Below are positions 42,276 to 51,278 of a stretch of 64,000 nucleotides of DNA, piece after piece (the first letter of the stretch is position 1; every line of letters starts with the position of its first letter). The position numbers and the translations under genes are program-made. A model generated the notes under the pieces. The model saw nothing but the letters and a program-made list of their open reading frames with translations, was not told the DNA's origin and searched no databases. The DNA comes from Algoriphagus mannitolivorans DSM 15301 (GTDB lineage: Bacteria > Bacteroidota > Bacteroidia > Cytophagales > Cyclobacteriaceae). Where the stretch lies: the NCBI RefSeq assembly GCF_000429425.1, contig NZ_AUBV01000001.1, positions 1-64,000 on the forward strand. Direction: 5' to 3'.

Positions 42276-44558
42276 ATGAATTCAAAACGCTCTCTTTATA
42301 CCTTCTTTGCCATTTCCCTAGTTCTGAGTTTCCTTACTTTTTCCGCCAAGTCACAAATCAGCGAGGAGACTTATCACCGAGCAGAATATTTCCTAACCTC
42401 AAACTTGGAAAAAGAGATTTATCACCTGGAAGTCAATCCCATCTGGCAATCCGGTAGCTCAAGCTTTTTGCATTGGGCTTATACCGCGGAAGGAAAAAGA
42501 TTTTACAAAACGGATACCCAAACCCTAACAACCGAGGAAGCTTTTGATCCAGCCCAATTGAGCCTTTTACTCTTCGAAAAAACAGGAGAAAGCCTAGACT
42601 TCAGAGATCTTCCGATTCAATTTAACTCTGTAAGAAATGGACATATCGTGGGGTTCCGCTGGAAAAATCAGGACTGGACATGGAATACCAAGGAAAATAC
42701 ACTCACAGCAATCCCTTTGAATCAGAGATCCGAGTTTGAATCTTTTTCTCCAGACAGGAAATGGAAAGCATTTACCAGAAATTACAACCTTTTTGTCCAG
42801 AATCTTCAATCCGGAGAGGAAATTCAACTGAGCAAGCAGGGTAAAAAAGACTTTGAATATGCATCCTACTATGGCTGGAGCGATCTCATGGAGGGAGAAA
42901 ATGGAATCAGACCGCCGCACTTTACCGTGAATTGGTCACCAGATTCCAGAAAGATTTTCACTCAGATTGTTGATTTCCGCTTAGCTGAAAAGATGTATTT
43001 GTTGGATTACAGTAAAGAAGAGAAGTTTCGTGCTGATTTGCTTTCCTACTACCGAGGATCCCCGGGAGACAGTACCGTGGTGAAATACATTCCGGTGATT
43101 TTTGATCTCGATAAGAAAACCGAGAAAGTGATTTCTGAGCTGACTGCTCCGCATTTTATCGGGATTAACCTTAGATGGTCTCCTGATGGAAAAAATCTGA
43201 TAGGCTTTTTTATACCCAGAGGTTTTAAAGAATATCATCTGATCGAGCTAAACGCCCAAACAGGCAGCTTACGAAAAGTCTATTCTGAGAGCTCCCCTAC
43301 CCATGTCAACCGGGATTTTCAATTCCGAAGATTGGAAAACGATCAATTCATTCTCAATTCCGAGAAATCCGGCTGGAATCAATTATACCTCTTTGACTGG
43401 AATTCAGGGCAAGAAATCCGGCCAATTACACAGGGGGAATTTGTGGTCAATAAAATTACGCATTGGGATGAAGACAATCGGCAGATCTATTTTGAAGCCT
43501 CGGGAAGAGAAACCGGAAGAAATCCATATTTCAATCATCTCTACCGAGTGAATCTAGATGGGTCAAACCTCCAGTTGCTAACCCCTGAAAATGCCTATCA
43601 TGAGATATCCATGTCCCTAGACGGTAAATATGCCGTGGACAACTTTTCCACGGTCAATCAGCCAACTCAGTCCGTATTGATTGATTTGCCTTCTGGTCAA
43701 AAGGTCTATACCATCTCAAAAGCAGACATTTCAAATCTCAAAAACCGAGGATACAAATTCCCTGTGCCTTTCACTGCCGTAGCAAAAGATCGTGTGACAG
43801 AAATCCATGGAATTTACTTTCTCCCTACGACATTTAATCCCAGAAAAAAATATCCAGTCATCGACTATACCTATACTGGGCCCCATACTTCTACAGTTCC
43901 AAAAACCTTCAAAGCAGTGCTTTTTGGACACCAGCAAGCGACATCCGAACTCGGATTTGTGGTAGTGACAGTGGATGGATTGGGTGGATTTGGCCGTTCA
44001 AAGGCCTTTGCCGATGTCAGTTACAAAAACCTCGGCGACGGCACCACCGACCATGTTTTGGCGATCAGTCAATTAGCAGAAAAAGAGAAGTTTTTGGACA
44101 TTACACGAGTCGGAATTTTTGGACATTCGGCAGGGGGATATGATGCAGGAAGAGCCATGCTTTTACATCCTGAATTTTATAAAGTGGGAGTTGCCTCTGC
44201 CGGGGATCATGACTTCCGAATGGAAAAAGCTTGGTGGCCTGAGATGTACATGGGCTATCCTGTTGGTGAATATTACCACGAACAGTCGAATATTACCAAT
44301 GCCAAAAATCTCAAAGGCCATCTGCTTCTGGCTCATGGAGGAATAGACGAAAATGTAAATCCTTCGGCAACCTTCAAACTGGCAGAAGAACTGATCAAAG
44401 CAGGAAAGGATTTCGATCTCTTCATTTGGCCAAGCAGAAACCATAGCTTTGGCCGGCCGCCAGGGGATTATTTTACCAAAAAACGATGGGACTACTTCAT
44501 TGAGCATTTGATGGGAGAAAAGCCTATTAGGCATTATCAGATTAAGGCTGGAAATTAA
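42276..44558 (+). CDS. DPP-IV-type S9 prolyl peptidase
   Basis: This 760-residue exported serine peptidase has a signal peptide (about 1-25, ending SAKSQ), an N-terminal DPPIV beta-propeller (about 40-500) and a C-terminal alpha/beta hydrolase domain. The nucleophile motif is GHSAGGYDAG, where many DPP-IV proteins have GWSYGG. The Asp is in AHGGIDENVNP and the His in SRNHSFG. It probably removes N-terminal dipeptides from peptides in the periplasm. The substrate range is unknown. It does not overlap its neighbours. Confidence 0.9.
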   Translation: MNSKRSLYTFFAISLVLSFLTFSAKSQISEETYHRAEYFLTSNLEKEIYHLEVNPIWQSGSSSFLHWAYTAEGKRFYKTDTQTLTTEEAFDPAQLSLLLFEKTGESLDFRDLPIQFNSVRNGHIVGFRWKNQDWTWNTKENTLTAIPLNQRSEFESFSPDRKWKAFTRNYNLFVQNLQSGEEIQLSKQGKKDFEYASYYGWSDLMEGENGIRPPHFTVNWSPDSRKIFTQIVDFRLAEKMYLLDYSKEEKFRADLLSYYRGSPGDSTVVKYIPVIFDLDKKTEKVISELTAPHFIGINLRWSPDGKNLIGFFIPRGFKEYHLIELNAQTGSLRKVYSESSPTHVNRDFQFRRLENDQFILNSEKSGWNQLYLFDWNSGQEIRPITQGEFVVNKITHWDEDNRQIYFEASGRETGRNPYFNHLYRVNLDGSNLQLLTPENAYHEISMSLDGKYAVDNFSTVNQPTQSVLIDLPSGQKVYTISKADISNLKNRGYKFPVPFTAVAKDRVTEIHGIYFLPTTFNPRKKYPVIDYTYTGPHTSTVPKTFKAVLFGHQQATSELGFVVVTVDGLGGFGRSKAFADVSYKNLGDGTTDHVLAISQLAEKEKFLDITRVGIFGHSAGGYDAGRAMLLHPEFYKVGVASAGDHDFRMEKAWWPEMYMGYPVGEYYHEQSNITNAKNLKGHLLLAHGGIDENVNPSATFKLAEELIKAGKDFDLFIWPSRNHSFGRPPGDYFTKKRWDYFIEHLMGEKPIRHYQIKAGN

Positions 44559-44716
44559 ATTTCAGGATTTCTAGGAACCGACATTGACTAACATAGACTC
44601 CTAAAAATATTTGAAATAAAATAGCAGGCTTTCCGGAAGCTTAAGATTGAAAATAAAATCCCTCTTCGACGGGATCCCGATGAAAAAATTAATTTCAATA
44701 AAAACTTTCTGATTTA

Positions 44717-44746
44717 TTGTATGTTTTGAAGTCAGACCTATCTTTG
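44717..44746 (+). promoter_or_regulatory. Promoter of the his operon (TTG-N19-TATCTTTG)
   Basis: TTG at 44717-44719, exactly 19 nt, then TATCTTTG at 44739-44746 form a full Bacteroidota promoter. It lies about 10 nt before the leader-peptide ATG and about 195 nt before hisG. Confidence 0.82.
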
Positions 44747-44755
44747 CCCACGATA

Positions 44756-44839
44756 ATGGAAAACACCAATAGAAATATTGAATTTTTAGCAATTGCACAG
44801 CATGGCCACATGCTGCATCATTTCCATCATTCCTCTTGA
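44756..44839 (+). CDS. hisL: Histidine-rich leader peptide of the his operon
   Basis: An ATG frame encodes 27 residues: MENTNRNIEFLAIA followed by QHGHMLHHFHHSS. Six of the ten residues HGHMLHHFHH are His, the classic signature of a histidine attenuator peptide. It starts just after a full promoter and ends 102 nt before hisG. The His codons overlap a 7-bp hairpin (44798-44815), and the TGA lies in the loop of another hairpin (44830-44845). Stalling at low His-tRNA would change downstream folding. No match to the proteobacterial hisL sequence is claimed. Confidence 0.85.
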   Translation: MENTNRNIEFLAIAQHGHMLHHFHHSS

Positions 44840-44898
44840 GAGGAAGCATATAAAACACCCATCCGGTGACGCTGATGACAGGGATTCGGCTTTTCACC
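44798..44898 (+). promoter_or_regulatory. his attenuator RNA region
   Basis: CAGCATG/CATGCTG (44798-44804, 44809-44815) lies in the leader peptide. TTCCTC/GAGGAA (44830-44835, 44840-44845) holds the stop codon. GGTGA/TCACC with nested GCTGA/TCGGC spans 44865-44898. CATCA in the His codons can pair with TGATG at 44873-44877, overlapping the 5' arm of the last stem, so the two folds exclude each other. The T-tail is short. Confidence 0.55.
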
Positions 44899-44941
44899 AA
44901 AATTTCTTAAATCAAAAACTTTACTAGCGTAACTTGTCCCC

Positions 44942-45802
44942 ATGGAACAGATTATCCGCATTGCCGTGCAGAAAAGCGGCCGCCTTTCCGATGACTCACT
45001 TAACTTGATTAAAGAGTGTGGGATCAAATTTTATAACGGAACTGGCAAACTCAAATCCACTTCTACCAATTTCCCGGTAGAATTCCTATTTCTTCGAGAT
45101 GATGATATTCCTGGCTATGTAGCCGACGGAGTAGCAGACTTGGGGATTGTCGGAGAAAACGAACTTGCTGAGAAAGACAAAGAGGTTCTTACCTTAAAAA
45201 AACTGGGATTCTCCAAATGCCGGCTTTCCTTGGCTATTCCCAAAGGCCAAGAATATCCAGGTCTAGAATATTTTCAGGGAAAAAACATCGCCACTTCCTA
45301 CCCTAAAATTCTGGGGGACTTCCTTAAATCAAAAGGCATTCAAGCCGAAATCCACGAAATCAGCGGATCTGTAGAAATAGCCCCAAGTATTGGTCTGGCG
45401 GAAGGAATATTCGACATCGTGAGTTCAGGTTCTACCCTGATGATGAATGGACTGAAAGAAGTGGAAGAAGTCTTCAAATCCGAGGCAGTATTGATAGGTA
45501 ACAAAAACCTGGCAGATTGGAAAAAGGCTATTTTGGACAAATTACTGTTTAGGATGAATGCGGTTCAAACAGGCAAAAGCAATAAATATGTCCTGATGAA
45601 CGTACCAAACACTTCCATCCCTAGAATAATTGAGTTGATTCCTGGCATGAGAAGTCCTACGATTTTGCCATTGGCACAAGAAGGCTGGTCTTCAGTTCAT
45701 TCTGTGCTCAGTGAAGATCTCTTCTGGGAAAACATCGAAGAACTCCGAGCCGCAGGTGCCGAGGGAATCTTGGTGGTTCCCATCGAAAAAATGGTCATTT
45801 AA
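44942..45802 (+). CDS. hisG: ATP phosphoribosyltransferase (long form)
   Basis: HisG catalyses the first step of histidine synthesis, joining ATP and PRPP. The 286-residue length marks the long form with its own C-terminal ACT-like regulatory domain (about 215-286), so HisZ is not required and feedback by histidine is expected. Visible parts are IRIAVQKSGRLSDDSLNLI, DGVADLGIVGENEL, and EGIFDIVSSGSTLMMNGL (the PRPP-binding motif). It heads hisGDCB behind an attenuator. Confidence 0.97.
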   Translation: MEQIIRIAVQKSGRLSDDSLNLIKECGIKFYNGTGKLKSTSTNFPVEFLFLRDDDIPGYVADGVADLGIVGENELAEKDKEVLTLKKLGFSKCRLSLAIPKGQEYPGLEYFQGKNIATSYPKILGDFLKSKGIQAEIHEISGSVEIAPSIGLAEGIFDIVSSGSTLMMNGLKEVEEVFKSEAVLIGNKNLADWKKAILDKLLFRMNAVQTGKSNKYVLMNVPNTSIPRIIELIPGMRSPTILPLAQEGWSSVHSVLSEDLFWENIEELRAAGAEGILVVPIEKMVI

Positions 45803-45832
45803 ACCGAATTTAAGCTTTTCAAATAATTAGCT

Positions 45833-47128
45833 ATGAAACTCCTGGTCAACCCAAGTCCTGAAAAATGGCAAAAAAGTCTGGCTCGTCCAGTCCAAAAAAC
45901 CAAGGAAATCAATAAAATCATCAAGCCTATCTTCGAAAAAGTAGGTAGAAGCGGTGACAAGGCTCTGAAAAAATTTGCTCTGGAATACGACCATGTAAAC
46001 TTGGAAAGTCTCGTGGTCACTGAGGAAGAGATCAAAGCTTCCAAAAACCAAATCAGCAAGGAATTAAGAGATGCGATAAAAGTTGCCAAATCTAATATCG
46101 AAAGTTTTCATGCCCCCCAAGCCACTCCTGAATTGGTACAGGAGGTGATGCCAGGGGTGGTTTGTCGGAGGAAAAGTGTTCCCATTCAAAAAGTGGGCTT
46201 ATACATTCCCGGAGGAACAGCTCCCTTGTTCAGCACGGTATTAATGTTGGGAGTACCCGCAAATCTTGCTGGATGTAAGGAGATTGTCCTTTGCTCTCCA
46301 CCGAACCGAGAAGGCAAAATACACCCTGCAATTCTTTACACCGCAGAGCTGGTCGGCATCACCAAAATCATCAAAGCCGGAGGAGCTCAGGCTGTGGCCG
46401 CAATGACCTATGGTACCGAAAGCGTTCCCAAAGTAGATAAAATCTTTGGTCCTGGAAATCAATACGTCACTGCAGCCAAGCAACTCGCCACCAAATACGG
46501 TGTAGCCATCGATATGCCAGCCGGACCATCTGAGGTTTTGGTTTATGCCGATGAGACCGCAATTCCGTCCTTTGTGGCTTCTGACTTACTTTCCCAAGCT
46601 GAGCACGGGACAGATTCTCAAGTTGTGTTAGTAACCACCACTGAGAGGTTCGCAAAGAAAGTTCTCAAGGAAATCAATGAGCAGTTAGAAGGATTGCCAA
46701 GAAAAGACATTGCTTTCAAGGCCCTTCAAAATTCCACAACAGTAGTAATGGAAAATCCTGAAACTGCTTTGGAATTGATCAATGACTATGCTCCAGAACA
46801 TTTGATTATTGCAGTGTCCAACGAAGAAGAAATATTGGAAAAGATTTACAATGCCGGATCTGTTTTCATCGGAAACTTCACTCCTGAGTCAGCAGGTGAT
46901 TATGCCTCAGGCACCAACCATACACTTCCCACTTACGGCTATGCCAAAAATTACAGTGGGGTTTCCTTGGACAGCTTTGTCAAAAAGATGACTTACCAAA
47001 AGATTACTCCGGAAGGATTGCTCTCTCTAGGTCCAGTGGTAGAGATAATGGCCGCCAATGAAAAATTGGATGCTCATAAAAACGCGGTCACAGTTCGATT
47101 AAATTACCTGAAAGAGAAGAAAAAATGA
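45833..47128 (+). CDS. hisD: Histidinol dehydrogenase
   Basis: This 431-residue zinc- and NAD-dependent enzyme oxidises histidinol to histidine. Motifs include QKVGLYIPGGTAPLFSTVLM, FGPGNQYVTAAKQLA, DMPAGPSEVLVYAD, LLSQAEHGTDSQVV (zinc-ligand Gln/His) and YAPEHLIIAV, ending with SAGDYASGTNHTLPT (second His). Its stop overlaps the hisC start by ATGA. Confidence 0.97.
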   Translation: MKLLVNPSPEKWQKSLARPVQKTKEINKIIKPIFEKVGRSGDKALKKFALEYDHVNLESLVVTEEEIKASKNQISKELRDAIKVAKSNIESFHAPQATPELVQEVMPGVVCRRKSVPIQKVGLYIPGGTAPLFSTVLMLGVPANLAGCKEIVLCSPPNREGKIHPAILYTAELVGITKIIKAGGAQAVAAMTYGTESVPKVDKIFGPGNQYVTAAKQLATKYGVAIDMPAGPSEVLVYADETAIPSFVASDLLSQAEHGTDSQVVLVTTTERFAKKVLKEINEQLEGLPRKDIAFKALQNSTTVVMENPETALELINDYAPEHLIIAVSNEEEILEKIYNAGSVFIGNFTPESAGDYASGTNHTLPTYGYAKNYSGVSLDSFVKKMTYQKITPEGLLSLGPVVEIMAANEKLDAHKNAVTVRLNYLKEKKK

Positions 47129-48177
47129 GCTTTGACCTGAATTCATTACTTCGTCCGCATATTGCCCAGCTTCAGCCTTACACATCCGCCAGAGACGAAT
47201 ACACCGGAAAAGAAGGAATCTTTTTGGACGCCAATGAGAATCCTTTCGGTTCGATCACGGAGCAGGATTTCAACCGGTATCCAGACCCTTACCAATCGGA
47301 TTTAAAAGAAGAAATCGCCAAAATTAAACAGGTCAGACCTTCTCAGATTTTCTTGGGAAATGGGTCCGATGAAGCGATTGACCTACTATACCGAGCATTC
47401 TGCAATCCAGGAAAAGACAATGTCATTCTTTTGCCTCCAACCTACGGAATGTATGAAGTGAGCGCCAATATCAATGACGTGGAAATCCGAAAAGTCGCTC
47501 TGACGGCGGATTTTCAACTTCAACCTGAAAAAATTCTGGCAGCTGCAGATGATCAGTCTAAAATTCTATTTATCTGCTCCCCAAATAATCCTTCCGCCAA
47601 CAAAGCCAAGCGGGAAGACATTCTCTATTTGCTTGAAAATTTCAAAGGATTGGTAGTCGTGGACGAGGCTTATATCGATTTTAGCGATGAGCCCAGCTTT
47701 ACCACAGAGCTCGAAAGGTTTCCAAACCTATTGGTTATGCAGACCTTCTCCAAAGCTTGGGGATTGGCAGCCCTTCGCCTTGGGATGGCTTTTGCCAGTG
47801 AGGAATTGATTAGAATTCTCAATAAAATCAAACCTCCTTACAATATCTCCGGATTGACTCAAGAGACAGTGTTGAATGCGATTCGAAACAAGGCAAAAGT
47901 GGATCAGATGATTGCCGAAATCCTAGAAGAGCGAAGTTTTCTGGAAAAGGAATTGGCCCAATTATCTTTCGTCCAAAAGATTCATCCATCCCACGCGAAT
48001 TTTCTGTTAGTCCAAATCCCTCAGGCCAACAAGGTTTACGAGGATTTGATTAATGAAAAAATAATTGTGAGAAATCGCGCCAAGGTACTTCTTTGCGAAG
48101 ATTGCTTGAGGATCACAGTGGGTACCCGGACCGAAAACAATTCCCTTTTGGAGGCTTTGAAAAAGGTATGTCATTGA
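47125..48177 (+). CDS. hisC: Histidinol-phosphate aminotransferase
   Basis: This 350-residue PLP enzyme of fold type I converts imidazole acetol phosphate to histidinol phosphate. Visible parts are IFLDANENPFGS near the N terminus, LGNGSDEAIDLLYRAFCNPG, CSPNNPSANKAKR, VVVDEAYIDFSDE and the PLP-lysine TFSKAWGLAALRLG, with the phosphate-binding Arg. It overlaps the hisD stop by 4 nt (ATGA), so the pair is translationally coupled. Confidence 0.96.
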   Translation: MSFDLNSLLRPHIAQLQPYTSARDEYTGKEGIFLDANENPFGSITEQDFNRYPDPYQSDLKEEIAKIKQVRPSQIFLGNGSDEAIDLLYRAFCNPGKDNVILLPPTYGMYEVSANINDVEIRKVALTADFQLQPEKILAAADDQSKILFICSPNNPSANKAKREDILYLLENFKGLVVVDEAYIDFSDEPSFTTELERFPNLLVMQTFSKAWGLAALRLGMAFASEELIRILNKIKPPYNISGLTQETVLNAIRNKAKVDQMIAEILEERSFLEKELAQLSFVQKIHPSHANFLLVQIPQANKVYEDLINEKIIVRNRAKVLLCEDCLRITVGTRTENNSLLEALKKVCH

Positions 48178-48308
48178 ATATGAAGAATCTAAATTCAATA
48201 ATTAAAATTGTTTCTTGCTGCTTTTAAATTATCTCGGCTTTGAAATCATGCTGGAAAAATAGCTGAGGCCGGAGTAAAAGCTCGTAAATCATAATTCAAA
48301 AATCGTAA

Positions 48309-49403
48309 ATGAAAAAAGTCCTTTTTATAGACCGGGATGGCACCATCATTAAAGAGCCCCCTACAGATTTTCAGGTTGACAGTCTTGAGAAACTTGAATT
48401 TCTTCCCAAAGCAATTTCAAATCTCCGGAAAATCGCCGAGGAAACTGACTTTGAATTGGTCATGGTAACCAATCAGGACGGATTGGGTACGGACTCTTTT
48501 CCTGAAAAGGATTTTTGGCCGGCACAATACAAAATGCTTAAAACACTCGAGCAGGAGAATGTTTTCTTCAAAGCAATCCATGTGGACAGAACTTTCGAGC
48601 ACGAAAACGCCCCAACCCGAAAGCCAAGAACCGGGCTTTTAACTCAATATTTCTCAGAAGAATATGACTTAGCCAATTCGTATGTAATCGGAGATCGTTT
48701 TACCGATGTTCAGTTGGCGAAAAATCTAGGTTCCAAGGCAATCTTTATCGGAGAACCAAACCCCGATGCAGAACTGTCAACCACGGATTGGGATGAAATC
48801 TATGAATTTCTGAAGATGCCCCCCCGAACAGCAGAAGTCAGAAGAACCACCTCTGAGACCGATATTTTCATCAAACTCAATTTAGACGGTAGTGGAAAAT
48901 GTGACATCGCCACGGGATTACATTTCTTTGATCACATGCTCGAGCAATTGGGTAAGCACGGGAGCACAGACCTTGAAATCAAGGTGAAAGGCGATCTTCA
49001 TATCGACGAGCACCACACCATCGAAGACACCGCGTTGGCGCTGGGAGAAGCCTATCTGAAAGCCTTGGGTGACAAAAAGGGAATTTACCGTTATGGCTTT
49101 TTGCTGCCGATGGATGATGCTCTCGCACAGGTAGGAATTGATTTTGGGGGTCGTCCTTGGATAGTTTGGGATGCCAAGTATACCCGGGAAAAAGTTGGAG
49201 ATATGCCTACAGAAATGTTTTATCATTTCTTCAAATCATTCTCAGATACTGCCAAATGCAACCTGAATATCAAGGTAGAAGGTGACAACGAGCATCATAA
49301 AATCGAGGCCACTTTTAAAGCATTGGCAAGAGCGATCAAAATGGCTGTGCAACGGGATCCCCGCAACATCAACCAACTCCCAAGTACTAAAGGAGTTTTA
49401 TAA
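48309..49403 (+). CDS. hisB: Bifunctional HisB (phosphatase + dehydratase)
   Basis: The 364-residue protein joins an N-terminal HAD-type histidinol-phosphatase (about 1-170, [15 protein letters not shown] with nucleophile D8 and acid D10, and [17 protein letters not shown]) to a C-terminal imidazoleglycerol-phosphate dehydratase (about 175-364, [33 protein letters not shown] and [16 protein letters not shown] with metal-binding His). The fused form is the enterobacterial and Bacteroidota pattern. A 131-bp gap separates it from hisC. A strong terminator follows, so hisH, hisA, hisF and hisIE must be elsewhere. Confidence 0.96.
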   Translation: MKKVLFIDRDGTIIKEPPTDFQVDSLEKLEFLPKAISNLRKIAEETDFELVMVTNQDGLGTDSFPEKDFWPAQYKMLKTLEQENVFFKAIHVDRTFEHENAPTRKPRTGLLTQYFSEEYDLANSYVIGDRFTDVQLAKNLGSKAIFIGEPNPDAELSTTDWDEIYEFLKMPPRTAEVRRTTSETDIFIKLNLDGSGKCDIATGLHFFDHMLEQLGKHGSTDLEIKVKGDLHIDEHHTIEDTALALGEAYLKALGDKKGIYRYGFLLPMDDALAQVGIDFGGRPWIVWDAKYTREKVGDMPTEMFYHFFKSFSDTAKCNLNIKVEGDNEHHKIEATFKALARAIKMAVQRDPRNINQLPSTKGVL

Positions 49404-49410
49404 GACCTAA

Positions 49411-49450
49411 AGCGCTGTCAGTGAGAAAGACAGCGCTATTTTTTTTTTTT
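49411..49450 (+). terminator. Terminator after hisB
   Basis: AGCGCTGTC (49411-49419) pairs with GACAGCGCT (49429-49437), and a long T-run follows. It is strong and closes the hisGDCB operon. Confidence 0.93.
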
Positions 49451-49484
49451 GTAAAATCAAAAATTATTTTTCTCCATTTCATTT

Positions 49485-49492
49485 TATTTTTG
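49485..49492 (+). promoter_or_regulatory. -7 box of the TPR lipoprotein gene
   Basis: TATTTTTG matches TAnnTTTG, 11 nt before the ATG at 49504. Confidence 0.45.
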
Positions 49493-49503
49493 TTTATTTC
49501 GTT

Positions 49504-50304
49504 ATGAAACGATTATATCATACTCTTACGATTATATCATCCGTATTTTTACTTTCCTGCTCCGCTGACCCTGCGACAATTGAATCGATGTATAAAGACG
49601 GAAAATATGAGCAGGCCATTTCTGCAATCAGCAGAAGGATGTTTTTTCATATCGGGGAAATTAAAATGCTCCACATCCGGGCAAGGTGCTACGAGGAACT
49701 GGGGAAATTCAAAGAAGCTTTGGATGATTATGAAAGAATTCTGGATTTTGACCCTGAATATGCTCAGGCCCATGCAGGAATAGGGAAAATCCATTTTGAT
49801 CAAGAAAGGTATAGAACAGCCGAACTCCATATTCTGAAGGCCTCATCTTTGGATCCTGAAGATTTCGATATTTTATACCTCACGGGGCGCTCCCAGCTCA
49901 TGGTCAAAAACTGGGAAAGAGCGGAAAATTTCCTGAAGCGGGTTCAGGACATGAATCCAGATTTCGCCCCTGTTTACTACTACATGGGGATGGCCCGTGC
50001 CAGCCGTGGCGACTTGTATGGAGCTACAGCATCCTTTAACACTTATCTGAAAAAAGAACCAGATAACCTGTCCGCACGATATAATCGGGGATTCGCGATG
50101 CTCAAAATCGGTTATTTGCCTTGGGCTTTGGAAGATTTTGATTTTGTCCTGAAAAATAAACCTGACCACAACGAAGCTTTGGCTCGAAAGGGAGTTTGTC
50201 TGGTCCTCATGGGGAATTCAGAGGGGTGTAATTTACTCAAGGAAGCCGCCAAAAAAGGAAGCGATTATGCCTTGAGTAAATTAGAAGAAATCTGTCAAAA
50301 CTAG
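49504..50304 (+). CDS. TPR lipoprotein
   Basis: The 266-residue protein has a lipobox LLSC (Cys19) and at least five tetratricopeptide repeats (about 35-240). Their residues fit the TPR pattern, for example RARCYEELGKFKEALDDYERILDFDPEYAQAHAGIGKIHFD (about 59-98; quoted in part). The function is unknown; TPR lipoproteins often scaffold envelope complexes. Its stop shares the CTAG tetranucleotide with the stop of the convergent ATP-grasp gene. Confidence 0.85.
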   Translation: MKRLYHTLTIISSVFLLSCSADPATIESMYKDGKYEQAISAISRRMFFHIGEIKMLHIRARCYEELGKFKEALDDYERILDFDPEYAQAHAGIGKIHFDQERYRTAELHILKASSLDPEDFDILYLTGRSQLMVKNWERAENFLKRVQDMNPDFAPVYYYMGMARASRGDLYGATASFNTYLKKEPDNLSARYNRGFAMLKIGYLPWALEDFDFVLKNKPDHNEALARKGVCLVLMGNSEGCNLLKEAAKKGSDYALSKLEEICQN

Positions 50305-51182
50305 CCCAATAGCCTTTTTCGCAAAGCATTCTTATAATTGGGAATAGCTTTTTCGGACAATCCCAGAAACAGATAAGGCTCGATCAGTTCCAATTCCATC
50401 AAATGGAAAACCCCATCGATATCGACTCCATCCACTCTCCCATAAAGAGAATTTGGAGCAAATTCTTCAATCAGTTTTTGGGCTGAATCGAGCATCTCCG
50501 GTTTAGGGAAGATCTCCTGAATAGTCCCTCCAAAATAGTGTTGAACCCTAAAATCAGCCTTTGCTGGAGTTTTGAGCACAGCGTGAGAAAACTGGCCATT
50601 GAAAAAGATCAGAGAATATTCCCCGACTTCCGCCACTTCAGGAACAAATGGCTGAACCAAGAAGTCTTCTTCCTGAACCAACTTCGACACTTTTTCCTCG
50701 AAGGAGGACCATTCCTTCAAGGGTATCTTCAAGGTGTTTTTAGCTCCACCGCTTACCAGGGGTTTCACCACCAGCACCTCTGAATCCACTTTAGCGAGGA
50801 TTTCCTGCAAGTTTGGCTTACTGCCTTTTTCCAAAATAAAACCTGCTATGGTAGGAAATCCTTTGGATTCTATTTCTAAAAGATACTTTTTAGACGAGTT
50901 CCATTGAATTGTATCCAATTCATTTAAGACTGGTACCCCAAGCTTTTTCACGGTTGCGATCCATTCCAAAAATTGGGGATAATAATCAAAATAATCCCAT
51001 GTGGATTTGATCAGCAGATGGGAAAACCTCGACCAGTCTACCTTTGGATCTGACCATGGCTGAATCTCATGAGAAATTCCCATTTCAGTTAGAAGACCTG
51101 ATAAAAGTTTATCTTCGTCAATGGTATTGGCATCGTATGCACCCGTGGAAACGTAACTGACTATAGCTACATGTTGTGTCAT
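50301..51182 (-). CDS. ATP-grasp domain enzyme
   Basis: The 293-residue protein has an ATP-grasp fold like glutathione synthetase/RimK relatives and cycloserine-synthesis DcsG. Recognisable parts are KSTWDYFDYYPQFLEWI, WNSSKKYLLEIESKGFPTI, VLVVKPLVSGGAKNTLKI (nucleotide-binding Lys), and LVQPFVPEVAEVGEYSLIFFNGQFSHAVLK with metal-binding Glu. The amino-acid or peptide substrate is unknown. It is divergent from a glycosyltransferase, with TAGATTTG at 51197-51204 as a probable promoter. Confidence 0.8.
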   Translation of the reverse strand: MTQHVAIVSYVSTGAYDANTIDEDKLLSGLLTEMGISHEIQPWSDPKVDWSRFSHLLIKSTWDYFDYYPQFLEWIATVKKLGVPVLNELDTIQWNSSKKYLLEIESKGFPTIAGFILEKGSKPNLQEILAKVDSEVLVVKPLVSGGAKNTLKIPLKEWSSFEEKVSKLVQEEDFLVQPFVPEVAEVGEYSLIFFNGQFSHAVLKTPAKADFRVQHYFGGTIQEIFPKPEMLDSAQKLIEEFAPNSLYGRVDGVDIDGVFHLMELELIEPYLFLGLSEKAIPNYKNALRKRLLG

Positions 51183-51196
51183 GGATTTTTTTATTG

Positions 51197-51204
51197 CAAA
51201 TCTA
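51197..51204 (-). promoter_or_regulatory. -7 box of ATP-grasp gene
   Basis: TAGATTTG on the minus strand matches TAnnTTTG and lies 14 nt before the ATG. Confidence 0.5.
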
Positions 51205-51256
51205 GACTTTCGTCTTTTTTAAGATAGACCACTCTTCAAAAATCCCATCAATCTCT

Positions 51257-51264
51257 TACTTTTG
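51257..51264 (+). promoter_or_regulatory. -7 box of glycosyltransferase gene
   Basis: TACTTTTG matches TAnnTTTG and lies 14 nt before the ATG at 51279. Together with the opposite box at 51197 it forms a divergent promoter region. Confidence 0.5.
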
Positions 51265-51278
51265 AGCTTTGAAGCACT

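Noticed and set aside
44655..44685. Minus-strand hairpin ATCCC/GGGAT with T-run upstream of the his promoter
   Set aside because: The stem is only 5 bp and no minus-strand gene lies upstream, so a terminator cannot be supported.
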